Shown here: positions 7,671 to 15,601 of the stretch, piece after piece
How positions within the stretch are numbered: the stretch's first letter is position 1
Layout: every line of letters starts with the position of its first letter
Source: UBA10205 sp035289625
GTDB taxonomy: Archaea > Iainarchaeota > Iainarchaeia > Iainarchaeales > Iainarchaeaceae
Direction: 5' to 3'
NCBI GenBank assembly: GCA_035289625.1
Contig: DATDWP010000013.1
Coordinates: forward strand, 1-25,711
Length of the DNA stretch: 25,711 nt
Notes under the pieces: model-generated
What the model saw: only the letters and a program-made list of their open reading frames with translations
Databases searched by the model: none
Told to the model about the DNA's origin: nothing
Program-made: the position numbers and the translations under genes

Positions 7671-8744
7671 TCAAACAATTACGAGCATTTCCCTAATTTT
7701 CTCCTCAGGTAAATTGTACTCTTTTGCCCTCACTATTTTTCTGATATTGGATACTTCTTCTTCTTTTAAAAATAAAAACCCGGCAATTGCGCCAAGTGAG
7801 AGCACTGAAGTTCGCAGAGTGCTAAGGCCCTTTTTGGCAACTCCTTTTTCAAGTTCCATTTCAAGCGGAATAAGGCTTGAATTTTTCCTGTAAGCTTCAA
7901 TTGCTTTTGCAATTTTGAAGTTTTTTTCAAATACTTTCATGGAGTCCTCAACACTCTTTGCGCTTGCTGCTTGCAATAATTTTTCTTTAGGGATATTTCC
8001 GGATCCAATTATCATCTCTTCAATTGCATCCTCTTTTATACCGGCTTTTTTTGCGCGCAATATATTTGAAACATTCTTAAGGTCAACTTCGGTCTTCAGC
8101 ATCCCCAAAATCACGCGCTCGTCCCCATAGGGGTTTTTTGCTATCTGCGGGAGCTTTTTGTAATAATAATCATCAAGTGCTGCAATAAGTACTGTAATTT
8201 CCCCTTCTTTTTCGTATTTTTTCATATTCTTTTCAAGAACCGATCCGTATGGGGTTCCGCCAAGTTCTGCGACCGCTTCCTTTATTCCTTTTGCGCTTAA
8301 GAGGCGTGCAAGCAGGCCTTTTGAAGTTGAACCGGTATCCAGCAGCAGCGGCTCGATTTTCTTTTTGTCCTCATTTGTGTGTTTTGCTATTAGAATTGTT
8401 TTGATATTGTTGATGTCATATTTTTCAAACATTGCGGCTATTTTCTCTTGCGAATCTCGTGGGGACATTTTGAGTATTTTTGCAAGTGTTCTTGAAAAAT
8501 TGTGCGAGCATGCAAGTTCTATTTTGTCTGCAATTGTTTTTTCATTTAGTGAGTTTGCAACAAGGTCTTCGCGGTATGGGGTTTTTTCAAGGATTGAATA
8601 AATTTCCTGGACACTTCGCGCTTCGAGCATGGCGCCGAGTTCTTTTTGCCCAAGAAGGTTTTGCTTCATGGATTTGACGCGTGCATTGGCATAGCCAAAC
8701 TTTAATGCCCGCAAAACCATTGCGCTCTCAAACATTTGTGACAT
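7671..8744 (-). CDS. atpC: A-type ATP synthase subunit C (d-type, rotor-ring cap)
   Basis: Subunit C links the D/F shaft to the proteolipid ring. The product (357 residues from ATG 8744; 360 if TTG 8753 is used) has the V-ATPase d/C fold. It is all-helical, with three repeated regions and typical segments such as FGYANARVKSMKQNLL, TPYREDLV, YDINNIKTILIAKHTN, NPYGDERVILGMLKTEVDLKNVSNILRAKKAG and EEEVSNIRKIVRAKEYNLPEEKIREML. The start is not settled; no strong Shine-Dalgarno is visible. It lies 27 bases downstream of atpE and 10 bases upstream of atpF. Confidence 0.94.
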   Translation of the reverse strand: MSQMFESAMVLRALKFGYANARVKSMKQNLLGQKELGAMLEARSVQEIYSILEKTPYREDLVANSLNEKTIADKIELACSHNFSRTLAKILKMSPRDSQEKIAAMFEKYDINNIKTILIAKHTNEDKKKIEPLLLDTGSTSKGLLARLLSAKGIKEAVAELGGTPYGSVLEKNMKKYEKEGEITVLIAALDDYYYKKLPQIAKNPYGDERVILGMLKTEVDLKNVSNILRAKKAGIKEDAIEEMIIGSGNIPKEKLLQAASAKSVEDSMKVFEKNFKIAKAIEAYRKNSSLIPLEMELEKGVAKKGLSTLRTSVLSLGAIAGFLFLKEEEVSNIRKIVRAKEYNLPEEKIREMLVIV

Positions 8745-8771
8745 TTTTTTCAACTCTTGTTTATTTCCTTT

Positions 8772-9338
8772 TCACTTTTTTCCCATTTGTGCAAATATTT
8801 CACTCTTTATTGCATCCCTATTTGATTCAAATATTGATTCTAGCGAATTGTCGATGCTAATTTTCATATCCTTTGTGAAAACTATTGCCCCACCTGCAAT
8901 ATCAACTGCTTTTGGCGAGACATTCTTTGCGTATTTTTTTACAATTTTACTATCGCGTGAATTCACTAAAACTACTGCCCCTTGCCCAATTTCAGATTCA
9001 GCTTGCGTGATCATTTTCTTCATTATTTTCTCATATTCCTTGCTTTGCGATATTTTTGCAAATTCTTCCCATGCCATCTTGAGCGAACTCTCAAGGGTTT
9101 TATTTGCAGCCTCTGTTGTTAATTTCTTAGCTTTTAATTGTGCGGCACTAATGCGCTCTTCGTACTCGAGTTTTGAGGCATTTTGTGCCCTCTCTTTTGC
9201 ATTTTCAATTATCTCTTTGGCTTCATTTTTTGCCTGGGAGATTATTTTGCCAGCCTCTTTTTGTGCCTCTTCTACTGAGGCTTTTGCCAAAGCTTTGCCT
9301 TCCAAAACAAGGCCTTTTCTCAAGTTTTCTAGTGCCAT
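8772..9338 (-). CDS. atpE: A-type ATP synthase subunit E (peripheral stalk)
   Basis: Subunit E pairs with H to form the peripheral stalk that holds the A3B3 head still. The 188-residue product has a long Ala/Lys/Glu-rich N-terminal coiled coil (residues about 15-90) and a C-terminal alpha/beta domain (VVLVNSRDSKIVKKYAKNVSPKAVDIAGGAIVFTKDMKISIDNSLESIFE), as is usual for the family. It is separated from atpK by 136 bases that contain a stem-loop with a U-run and an A/T-rich tract, so it may be transcribed partly from its own promoter or be reached only by read-through. Confidence 0.94.
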   Translation of the reverse strand: MALENLRKGLVLEGKALAKASVEEAQKEAGKIISQAKNEAKEIIENAKERAQNASKLEYEERISAAQLKAKKLTTEAANKTLESSLKMAWEEFAKISQSKEYEKIMKKMITQAESEIGQGAVVLVNSRDSKIVKKYAKNVSPKAVDIAGGAIVFTKDMKISIDNSLESIFESNRDAIKSEIFAQMGKK

Positions 9339-9438
9339 TTTTTCACTTTTTTTTGCTTTTTTTGATTTAATTTCAATTTTATTTTTGAATTTATCGCCTC
9401 AGTGAGCCCATATTCCTAATTTTCCAAAACCCCTAAAA

Positions 9439-9457
9439 GGCCACCAAAAGGGCGGCC
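9439..9457 (-). promoter_or_regulatory. stem-loop plus U-run between atpK and atpE
   Basis: On the mRNA strand GGCCGCC-CTTTT-GGTGGCC forms a seven-pair stem (one G-U) with a five-base loop, followed at once by TTTT and then AGGGGTTTT. It is the only GC-rich hairpin I see inside the operon and lies 18 bases after the proteolipid stop. It could be a partial terminator, a processing site or a 3'-end stabiliser that raises atpK over the rest. Confidence 0.5.
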
Positions 9458-9474
9458 AAAAGGAATTTGTGACT

Positions 9475-9699
9475 TTAAAGGAATATGAACAGCGCTGCTA
9501 CGACAAAGCCAAATATTATTATTGTCTCAGGTATTGCGAGCCATATTATTAGCTTTGTTGCCTGCTCCGGCTTTTCGCCTATTACTCCTATTGCGCTAGC
9601 TCCGATTGCAGCTTGCGCAAGGCCTGTTCCTATTGCCCCGCCAAAAATTGCTATTGCGGCAGCAATTGCCTTTGCCCCTTCGGTTTCCAGCAATGCCAT
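9475..9699 (-). CDS. atpK: A-type ATP synthase proteolipid subunit K (rotor ring)
   Basis: The 74-residue protein is one hairpin of two membrane helices (about 10-38 and 50-73) and forms the ion-translocating ring. Helix 1 has the small-residue packing motif FGGAIGTGLAQAAIG and helix 2 has AIPETIIIFGFV with the ion-binding carboxylate E58. Q29, E58 and T59 align with the residues that bind Na+ in the Ilyobacter c-ring (Q32, E65, S66), so Na+ coupling is possible. AAGGAGGTG, the strongest Shine-Dalgarno in the operon, lies seven bases before the ATG, which suits a subunit needed in many copies. atpI ends just 15 bases upstream. Confidence 0.95.
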   Translation of the reverse strand: MALLETEGAKAIAAAIAIFGGAIGTGLAQAAIGASAIGVIGEKPEQATKLIIWLAIPETIIIFGFVVAALFIFL

Positions 9700-9714
9700 A
9701 TTTTACACCTCCTT

Positions 9715-11625
9715 TTAGTCCTTTATATATTTCCTAATAAATTTAAAGGGGACAAATTCCCTGCCCCCTCCCTCATAAAATTTTGAGTAGAATTCCACGT
9801 AATTTAGCCTAGCTCCTTGCACGAATGATTCAAACATTGCAAGGAATGCATTGAATATATGCCCCACAATGTATAACGGGAGCACAACGATTAATAAAAT
9901 CCCTTTATCTAGCGAGGGGAAAGCAAGGTCGTTTAATATTAGGGCAATTATTACCCCCACAAGACCGACTGCTAGAATTCTTGCAAAAGAGAGAATGTTT
10001 CCAACAACGCTTGGTATTTCTATTAGCGCAATCGGCCCTTCAGCCCATAAAAGCGCAACAAGTGCAGCAATCACAATTATTGCTAGCGGAAGAAGTGTAA
10101 TTGGTGGCAAGACTGCAAACATCCCTGTTGCAACAAGTGCTGAACCAAAAACCGTTATGCAAAACCATGCAAGCTTTGCAATCGCATGCTTTTTGCTATG
10201 TGAAAGCGCGTTTTTGAATCCGAGCAAAAATCCAAGTGCCATTGTTGCAATTCCCATAAGGATTGTTATTGTAAGAAGGGCCTGTGTCTCATGGAGCCTC
10301 TCAAGGCCGTGGTATATTACAAAGTTGTGCACTCCAAATACTTTTTCAACAAGTTCAGTGTGGCTCATTCCTGCAAATTCATCAAAAATTATTCCAAATA
10401 TTATTGTAGGGATTGCGCTCCACATCCAAATCTGTGATACGGGGCGAAGGATGCTATCTACCGGGGATTTTGTTAGTAAAAATCTTGCCAAAAGAAATGA
10501 AAGCAGCCCATAGACAAAGTCCCCGACCATCATTGCATAAAAGAGGGGAAAAAATATTACAAAAAGTATTGTAGGGTCCATTTCAGTGCTCTTTGGCACT
10601 GAAACAAATTTTGTCATAAATTCAAACGGAGCAAGGGCTTTTGAGTGTTCAAGAAGTGTTGGGGGTTCTTCGTGCATTTTTGCAAGTTCTTTACTTGTAA
10701 ATTTCCGGATTTCAATTTTTGATGGAAATTCTTTTTGCATATGGGATTCAAATGAATTGTAGTTTTTTTCAGGTAAGTACGCTTCAACTACAAATGAGTG
10801 CTCGGTTGTTGCAAATAGGCTTGATGTTGATGATTTTTTGGCGTTTTCATCAAGCATCTCTTTTGCAGCGGCAATTTTTGAATAATTGATACGTGAAATT
10901 GCCGCAAGCTTTTTTTGCAGGGCATTTTTTTTATTTTCTGTTTCTTGCACATTTTTTTCCAGTTCTTCAATTTGCTTTTGCGGGGTTGATTTGATTGCAG
11001 GAATTGTAATTCTTTCAAACCCAAATCTTGGCAGATCCTGGGCAATATTTTCAATTGAATCCTTTTGGGCTGCAATTAAAATTATGTTCATTGATTTTGT
11101 TGCAGCTCGCTCAATATAAGTTGTTCCTTGCAGTTTTGAGAGTTCTAGATTAAATTGCAAAGATTTTGCAACCGGGACAAGGCCTGCAATTATTTGAATA
11201 CTTGGACTTTTAAGCGAGCCAAAATCCATATCTATATTTGAAAATAGTCGCAGCCTATTTTTGTCATCTTTTATGCTATCCAGTAAAACATCAAGTTGGT
11301 CTAGTTCTGATTTTATCCCAAGGATTTGCTCTTGTTCTGATCTAAATTCGGCGGATTTTAAAAAAGCAGTTGCTTCTTTTGTGCTCATTACCTGTCTTGG
11401 AGCTCCGGGAGGTAAAATTGATAGCAGCGCTTCGATTTGGAGTAATTTTTCAACTGTTTGCTCGTGGTCTTCGAATGGTTTTGCGCTAATAAGAGGGCTA
11501 GCATCCACTTTTTTTATTTCAGCCCCGCCAAATTTTTCAAGCGATTCTATGGTTTTTCTCAAATTGCTCTTTAAACCAATGAGCCTCACTTTACACATTT
11601 TAGTTGGGTATAGCATTTTGTTCAC
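9715..11625 (-). CDS. atpI: A-type ATP synthase subunit I (membrane stator, a-subunit homologue)
   Basis: Subunit I contains the ion half-channels facing the proteolipid ring and anchors the peripheral stalks. The 636-residue protein has a cytoplasmic N-terminal half with long coiled coils (about 60-130 and 210-260) and a C-terminal half from about residue 345 with multiple membrane helices. Characteristic segments are FFPLFYAMMVGDFVYGLL, FGIIFDEF and NILSFARILAVGLVGVIIALILNDLAF. GTG 11625 overlaps the atpH stop as GTGA, indicating coupling; an in-frame ATG three codons later (11616) is the alternative. Confidence 0.96.
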   Translation of the reverse strand: MNKMLYPTKMCKVRLIGLKSNLRKTIESLEKFGGAEIKKVDASPLISAKPFEDHEQTVEKLLQIEALLSILPPGAPRQVMSTKEATAFLKSAEFRSEQEQILGIKSELDQLDVLLDSIKDDKNRLRLFSNIDMDFGSLKSPSIQIIAGLVPVAKSLQFNLELSKLQGTTYIERAATKSMNIILIAAQKDSIENIAQDLPRFGFERITIPAIKSTPQKQIEELEKNVQETENKKNALQKKLAAISRINYSKIAAAKEMLDENAKKSSTSSLFATTEHSFVVEAYLPEKNYNSFESHMQKEFPSKIEIRKFTSKELAKMHEEPPTLLEHSKALAPFEFMTKFVSVPKSTEMDPTILFVIFFPLFYAMMVGDFVYGLLSFLLARFLLTKSPVDSILRPVSQIWMWSAIPTIIFGIIFDEFAGMSHTELVEKVFGVHNFVIYHGLERLHETQALLTITILMGIATMALGFLLGFKNALSHSKKHAIAKLAWFCITVFGSALVATGMFAVLPPITLLPLAIIVIAALVALLWAEGPIALIEIPSVVGNILSFARILAVGLVGVIIALILNDLAFPSLDKGILLIVVLPLYIVGHIFNAFLAMFESFVQGARLNYVEFYSKFYEGGGREFVPFKFIRKYIKD

Positions 11626-11939
11626 TCTATGATTTTTTCCACCGCTTTTTTTATTGCTTGCAGAGGGATAGTTGCGTTGAGGATTTTTTGCGCTTCTTTT
11701 TGTGCCTTTTCAATTATTTCCTTCTCTTCTTTTTCAAGTTTTATTCTCTCACTTGTTAGTATTTTCTCTTCAGTTTGAACTGCCTCATCTTTTGCCTGCG
11801 AAATTGCAGCCTTTGCCTTTGCGCTAGCCTCCGAGAGTATTTTTTCGGCTTCTCTGTGAGCATCTTGTATTATTTTCTCTTTTTGCTGTTCTGCACTTTT
11901 TATTTCATGCAGCTCTTCAATGAAATTTTTCTCATCCAT
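11622..11939 (-). CDS. atpH: A-type ATP synthase subunit H (peripheral stalk)
   Basis: Subunit H forms a long coiled coil with E in the peripheral stalk. The 105-residue product from ATG 11939 is almost entirely charged heptads (IKSAEQQKEKIIQDAHREAEKIL, then AKAKAAISQAKDEAVQTEEKIL) with the right-handed-coil Ala/Glu/Lys composition of the family. A longer open frame to 12062 exists, but GGAAGTGGG lies just before ATG 11939 and the upstream residues are antisense-like, so the short form is preferred. Its first eight bases overlap the end of the upstream 2-TM gene. Confidence 0.9.
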   Translation of the reverse strand: MDEKNFIEELHEIKSAEQQKEKIIQDAHREAEKILSEASAKAKAAISQAKDEAVQTEEKILTSERIKLEKEEKEIIEKAQKEAQKILNATIPLQAIKKAVEKIIE

Positions 11940-12255
11940 TTTCCCACTTCCTAGATTTTTGTGAAATGTTATTCTTTCTATTTTGCTCAATTGCATAAGT
12001 AAGTTTGCTGGCAAGCCTTGGAAGGAGAAGATAGGTTGCTGCAAGAAAAGCAAGAAGTACAAAAAGTGACTGCTCGAAAGTTATTGCAAATCCTTTTAGC
12101 GCATATGCCAGGCCAAAAATTGTTAGCATGAAAAATGGGGTAATTGCTAAAATCGATGCAAAAATAGCGAACTTTTTTATCTCTTTTAGCTGTTCAGGGG
12201 TGAAATATTTTGGTGCCCTGTCCAAGAGCTTTTTAGCCTCAAGTGTTGAGTGCAT
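11932..12255 (-). CDS. unrecognised 2-TM protein leading the ATP synthase operon
   Basis: I do not recognise this family. The 107-residue protein has a cytoplasmic-looking N-terminus with a short amphipathic helix (EAKKLLDRAPKYFTPEQLKEIKKF). Two hydrophobic helices follow (about 29-54 and 61-82), then a basic C-terminal tail. Its stop overlaps the atpH start by eight bases, so the two are translated together. Position and topology recall the small accessory membrane proteins AtpI/AtpZ that lead bacterial F-ATPase operons and help c-ring assembly, but no sequence similarity is claimed. No established archaeal ATPase subunit fits it. Confidence 0.75.
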   Translation of the reverse strand: MHSTLEAKKLLDRAPKYFTPEQLKEIKKFAIFASILAITPFFMLTIFGLAYALKGFAITFEQSLFVLLAFLAATYLLLPRLASKLTYAIEQNRKNNISQKSRKWENG

Positions 12256-12312
12256 TTTCCAATCCCTTTGAATTTTTGGAACACTTCTGCTCCCACCAAA
12301 GGCAGTTGTGCT

Positions 12313-12346
12313 CTATTTTAATTTGAGTGCTAGTTGGTTTTAAAAA
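12313..12346 (-). promoter_or_regulatory. probable promoter region of the ATP synthase operon
   Basis: On the minus strand two A/T boxes occur, CCTTTTTAAAAC near 12335-12346 and ATTAAAATAG near 12313-12322. Either would start a transcript 30-60 bases before ATG 12255. Which one is used cannot be decided from sequence. Confidence 0.35.
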
Positions 12347-12404
12347 GGCTTTTGCGTTTTTTTGGTCGCTTTTGTTCTCACAAAATATGTGCTGTTGCAT
12401 CTGT

Positions 12405-13619
12405 TCATTTGAACGAAGAGCAGATGGCCATAACCTGTTCGCAGAACGTGTCAATTTCTGCTCTGCTGTTGTAGAGATAAAAGCTCGCCCTGCAAAGCCC
12501 TTTTGGATTTATGCTGCTAACAAGCGGTTCTGCGCAGTGCATGCCTGTCCGAATTGCAATATTGGCACTCTCATCAAGCGCTACTCCAAAATCGACTGCA
12601 TCGATTGAAACTGGATCGAATAACGCTATTGCGCCCTGCTTTTTTGCATCCTGTGGGCAGTGCAACTTGATGCCTTCAATTTCCGACATTTTTTGAATTG
12701 CTTGTTCAGTTAATTTTGTTTCATGGTCATGAATATTTTCCATTCCCACTTTGCGCAAATACCGACAGCTTTGTGCAAAACCAAAGGCCTGCGCAATGGG
12801 GGCGGTTCCTGCTTCGAATTTTGAAGGCGGGGCTGCAAATTGCGTTTTTTCAAATTCGACTTTGCTAATCATTCCGCCCCCAAAATTATATGGTGGCATT
12901 TTATCTAAAATTTCTTTTCTGCCGTAAAGGGCGCCGATACCGGTCGGCCCTAGCATTTTGTGTGCTGAGAATGCGCAAAAATCCGCATCTATTTTTTTAA
13001 TATCAACTTCCATATGTGGAATGCTCTGACAGCTGTCAAGGAAAAACAAGGCACCTTTCTCATGTGCTATTTTTGCAATTTGGGCTGCAGGGGAGATTGT
13101 CCCAACCGTATTTGCAACGTGCGCAATTGAGACAAGTTTTGTTTTTTTGGTGATTTTCTGCTCCAAATCATCCATGTCAAGCGTGTAATCTGAATTGAGT
13201 TTTACTTGCTTGAATTTTAGCCCCGCTCTTTTGCAAAGTTGCTGCCAGGGGATTAAATTTGCATGGTGTTCTAGTTGTGAAATTACAATTTCGTCCCCCG
13301 CACTAAAGTGGCCCATTCTCTCAAGGCCCACTGCTGCAAGGTTTATTGATTCTGTTGCATTGCGCGTGAATACTATTTCGCTATTTTCAGATCGAATAAA
13401 TTTTGCAACCTCTTCGCGAGAATTTTCATACTCTTCTGTTGCCTTCTGGGATAGGTGGTGGGATCCCCTTCCGGTGTTTGACCCAAGTTCTTCATAATAC
13501 CTATTTTGCTCTTCAATTACTTCGGCAGGTTTTAGGGAAGTTGAGGCGCTATCAAGATAAATAAGGTCTGGGTGTTTTTGCAAAAGCGGGAAGTCGTCGC
13601 GCAATTTTTGTGAAATCAT
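12405..13619 (-). CDS. sufS: cysteine desulfurase, SufS/Csd-like (group II)
   Basis: The enzyme takes sulfur from cysteine with pyridoxal phosphate and passes it on as a persulfide for Fe-S cluster or thio-cofactor assembly. The 404-residue protein has YLDSAST near the N-terminus and GRGSHHLSQKA. It has the PLP-ring histidine in LEHHANLIPW (118-120), D195 and Q198 in FFLDSCQS, and the Schiff-base lysine K221 in FSAHKMLGPTGIGALYGR. The catalytic C362 sits in RTGMHCAEPL and R377 in CRASFYLYNS. The short RTGMHCAEPL loop marks the SufS group rather than IscS/NifS. No SufB/C/D/E or scaffold gene adjoins it. A TATA-like box 26 bases upstream suggests a leaderless mRNA. Confidence 0.95.
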   Translation of the reverse strand: MISQKLRDDFPLLQKHPDLIYLDSASTSLKPAEVIEEQNRYYEELGSNTGRGSHHLSQKATEEYENSREEVAKFIRSENSEIVFTRNATESINLAAVGLERMGHFSAGDEIVISQLEHHANLIPWQQLCKRAGLKFKQVKLNSDYTLDMDDLEQKITKKTKLVSIAHVANTVGTISPAAQIAKIAHEKGALFFLDSCQSIPHMEVDIKKIDADFCAFSAHKMLGPTGIGALYGRKEILDKMPPYNFGGGMISKVEFEKTQFAAPPSKFEAGTAPIAQAFGFAQSCRYLRKVGMENIHDHETKLTEQAIQKMSEIEGIKLHCPQDAKKQGAIALFDPVSIDAVDFGVALDESANIAIRTGMHCAEPLVSSINPKGLCRASFYLYNSRAEIDTFCEQVMAICSSFK

Positions 13620-13639
13620 GTAACTTAAAAAGTAGGTTA

Positions 13640-13649
13640 TTTGTATAAG
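13640..13649 (-). promoter_or_regulatory. TATA-like box for sufS
   Basis: On the minus strand CTTATACAAA is centred about 26 bases before ATG 13619, predicting a transcript that begins at the start codon. The rest of the 130-base gap holds nothing else I can assign. Confidence 0.45.
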
Positions 13650-13749
13650 GGTTTCTGTTGCATGGCGGGTCAGGAGTTGTCTGGTTTATTCGTCTTTGAG
13701 GCAGGGCATTTTTTCAGATTGGTATTTTTAGCTTTATTTGCTCACAGAA

Positions 13750-14700
13750 TTAGCTGTTTTTCGAAATTTCTTCATCAATTATTGCCGAGAACTCTTCGAT
13801 TGTTTTTGGTGCGACCAGCACTTTGTTGTTTATAAAAAATGTAGGTGTCCCGTAAATCCCGGCATCAATCGATTCTTGTTTTTGCGCCTCAACGTACTGC
13901 GCGTATTTTGAAGTGTCGATGCAACTGTTAAATTGCGCCTGGTCTAAACTTAGTTCTAAGGCAAATTTTTTGTATAGTTCTTTTAGTTCACGCGTTGTTG
14001 GCGCTGAGGCGCATTCGAGTTGGCGCTCAAAGAGCAGTTTTTTGTATTCCCAAAATTTTCCCTGTTCCCGTGCGCACTCTGCTGCAACTGCCGCCTCAAA
14101 CGAGTAACCGTGGCGCGGAAGCGGGAAGTATTTGAAATAGAATGCTACTTTTCCTTCATATTTTTTTAGCACCTCTTCAACCAAAGGCTCTGTTGCCTGC
14201 GTGAAAGGGCATGAGAAGCACCCGACTTCAATTATCTGCACAAGCGCTCGTGCGTCCCCTTTCATCGGAAGGCCGGTGCTTGACACTTGTTTTATTTGGC
14301 TAGGCGCGGGGGGAAAGAGCCAGGCCAGAGGGTCGGTGTTTGAATATGTTTCCGGGTTCAAAAGGCACAGTTCAGAACTGTTCTCCCCGTTGCAATTTCC
14401 GAATGCCCAGAGATTGTAAATTCCGATTGCGCTGAATGCAATGCTTGAGAGCATGAGGAGCATGAACACAAAAGAAATCGCTTCAAAATGCTTGTGGATA
14501 AATTTTCCAGCGCCGCTGTGCTGTTTCATAACTTTTAGCGAAACAATCATTTTGAGGCGCGAATCAAGCCCGGTGTTGCATGGGCGCAGTGTTGCCTTGC
14601 GCAGCACACACTCAAACGCTTCTTTTGCAACTGCCCTATGTGTTGCGGAAAATATCCCGAGGATCCCAAAAACCACAAGCGCGATTATGCACACAACCAT
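13750..14700 (-). CDS. membrane-anchored DsbA-like thiol oxidoreductase
   Basis: The 316-residue protein (from ATG 14700) has a short N-terminal membrane helix, a Cys-containing basic loop (FECVLRKATLRPCNTGLDSRLK), a second membrane helix at about 73-95 and an extracytoplasmic DsbA-type thioredoxin domain. The active site is CFSC (residues 161-164) in IIEVGCFSCPFT, and GTPTF provides the cis-proline (P286) opposite it. A helical insert with several Cys lies between, as in DsbA. It probably oxidises or transfers disulfides in exported proteins, and the window encodes several of these. An in-frame TTG at 14715 is the alternative start, but ATG 14700 has AGTGA upstream. The gene lies upstream of sufS with a 130-base gap. 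Confidence 0.88.
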   Translation of the reverse strand: MVVCIIALVVFGILGIFSATHRAVAKEAFECVLRKATLRPCNTGLDSRLKMIVSLKVMKQHSGAGKFIHKHFEAISFVFMLLMLSSIAFSAIGIYNLWAFGNCNGENSSELCLLNPETYSNTDPLAWLFPPAPSQIKQVSSTGLPMKGDARALVQIIEVGCFSCPFTQATEPLVEEVLKKYEGKVAFYFKYFPLPRHGYSFEAAVAAECAREQGKFWEYKKLLFERQLECASAPTTRELKELYKKFALELSLDQAQFNSCIDTSKYAQYVEAQKQESIDAGIYGTPTFFINNKVLVAPKTIEEFSAIIDEEISKNS

Positions 14701-14886
14701 TTTATCACTGCACAATTACTCTCTTGTCTTGTTTTTAATCATATTTGACCATATTAACCTTAGAAGAATTTTGAAAAAGCCATTTAACAAAATCCGTCCA
14801 GTCCAAAGGCCTTTTTTGGGGCTTTGGGGAGTGTTTTTTGTAGATCGGTCAATCAAAACTCTCTAGTCAATGCATTGAGTGGTGTT

Positions 14887-15519
14887 ATGCTCTCCAAACT
14901 GCGCGCTTCTATCAAGTCTTTTATTGGAATTGTGGCATACCCGTTTGCCGCCCTAAAAATAAACCCGAACCTTTTCAGTTTTTTTGCAATCCCGCTTTGC
15001 CTAATTTCCGCTTATTTTATTTCGATCCAAAATTTTTATCTCGCATTTTGGTTTGGGCTTTTTGCAATTTCGATTGACCTATTTGATGGGGCTGTTGCGC
15101 GGCTGCAAAACGCAAGCACTCTTTTTGGGAATTATTTTGAAACAATGGTTGACAAGGTTGTTGAAATAGTGCTCTTTATTGGCTGCGCAACAATTCACCC
15201 CCTTGCGGCAGTTTGCGCTCTGGGGTTTTCAATGCTTGTTAGTTATGCAAAGCCGCGCGCTAGCCTTGTAATAATTACTGATAATCGTGACTGGCCGGGT
15301 ATTGGGGAGCATTCTGAGAGAATGGGGCTTTTGCTTTTAGGGTTTTTGCTATCAATTTTTGGGTTTTCAATTAACGGGCCTCCAATACTTGAAATTATCT
15401 TGTGGTTAATTGCCGCAATCACATTTGTTGGGTCAATCCAGAGAATTTTTTACTGCCGCTCCCTGATTAATGAGGCAGAGCAAAATGGCACTGTTCTTCC
15501 GTACCTTAAAAAGAAATGA
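14887..15519 (+). CDS. CDP-alcohol phosphatidyltransferase family protein
   Basis: Members make phospholipid head groups by replacing CMP of a CDP-activated lipid or alcohol with a polar alcohol, within the membrane. The protein has about 210 residues and six hydrophobic helices. The signature D-x2-DG-x2-AR-x8-G-x3-D-x3-D appears as DLFDGAVARLQNASTLF, then G81-NYF-E85-TMV-D89. The third Asp is replaced by Glu, a conservative change at a metal ligand. In an archaeon it may make archaetidylinositol phosphate or archaetidylglycerol, but the substrate cannot be told. The start is uncertain: ATG 14887 is chosen, and an open frame runs back to 14824. An oligo-T run at 15571-15578 follows. Confidence 0.88.
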   Translation: MLSKLRASIKSFIGIVAYPFAALKINPNLFSFFAIPLCLISAYFISIQNFYLAFWFGLFAISIDLFDGAVARLQNASTLFGNYFETMVDKVVEIVLFIGCATIHPLAAVCALGFSMLVSYAKPRASLVIITDNRDWPGIGEHSERMGLLLLGFLLSIFGFSINGPPILEIILWLIAAITFVGSIQRIFYCRSLINEAEQNGTVLPYLKKK

Positions 15520-15570
15520 AACAAAATAAGTCTCAAAAGTTGTCCTATGCCTCACGTTTTGTTCTATTAG

Positions 15571-15578
15571 TTTTTTTT
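15571..15578 (+). terminator. oligo-T terminator after the phosphatidyltransferase gene
   Basis: Eight consecutive T residues lie 51 bases downstream of the stop on the plus strand, which fits archaeal T-run termination. The convergent surface-protein gene ends at 15602. Confidence 0.5.
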
Positions 15579-15601
15579 GTCTCAAATTTGCACTAGTTCA
15601 A

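Noticed and set aside
9851..10513. 220-residue plus-strand frame opposite atpI
   Set aside because: It is antisense to the membrane domain of atpI; its residues are only the complement of hydrophobic codons.
11940..12062. Longer N-terminus for atpH (MYFLLFLQQP...)
   Set aside because: It lies wholly inside the overlapping 2-TM gene; GGAAGTGGG marks ATG 11939 as the true start.
14803..14828. Imperfect hairpin CCAAAGGCC/GGGGCTTTGG before the phosphatidyltransferase gene
   Set aside because: A mismatch splits it and no U-run or ligand-domain structure follows, so it is too weak to call a regulator.
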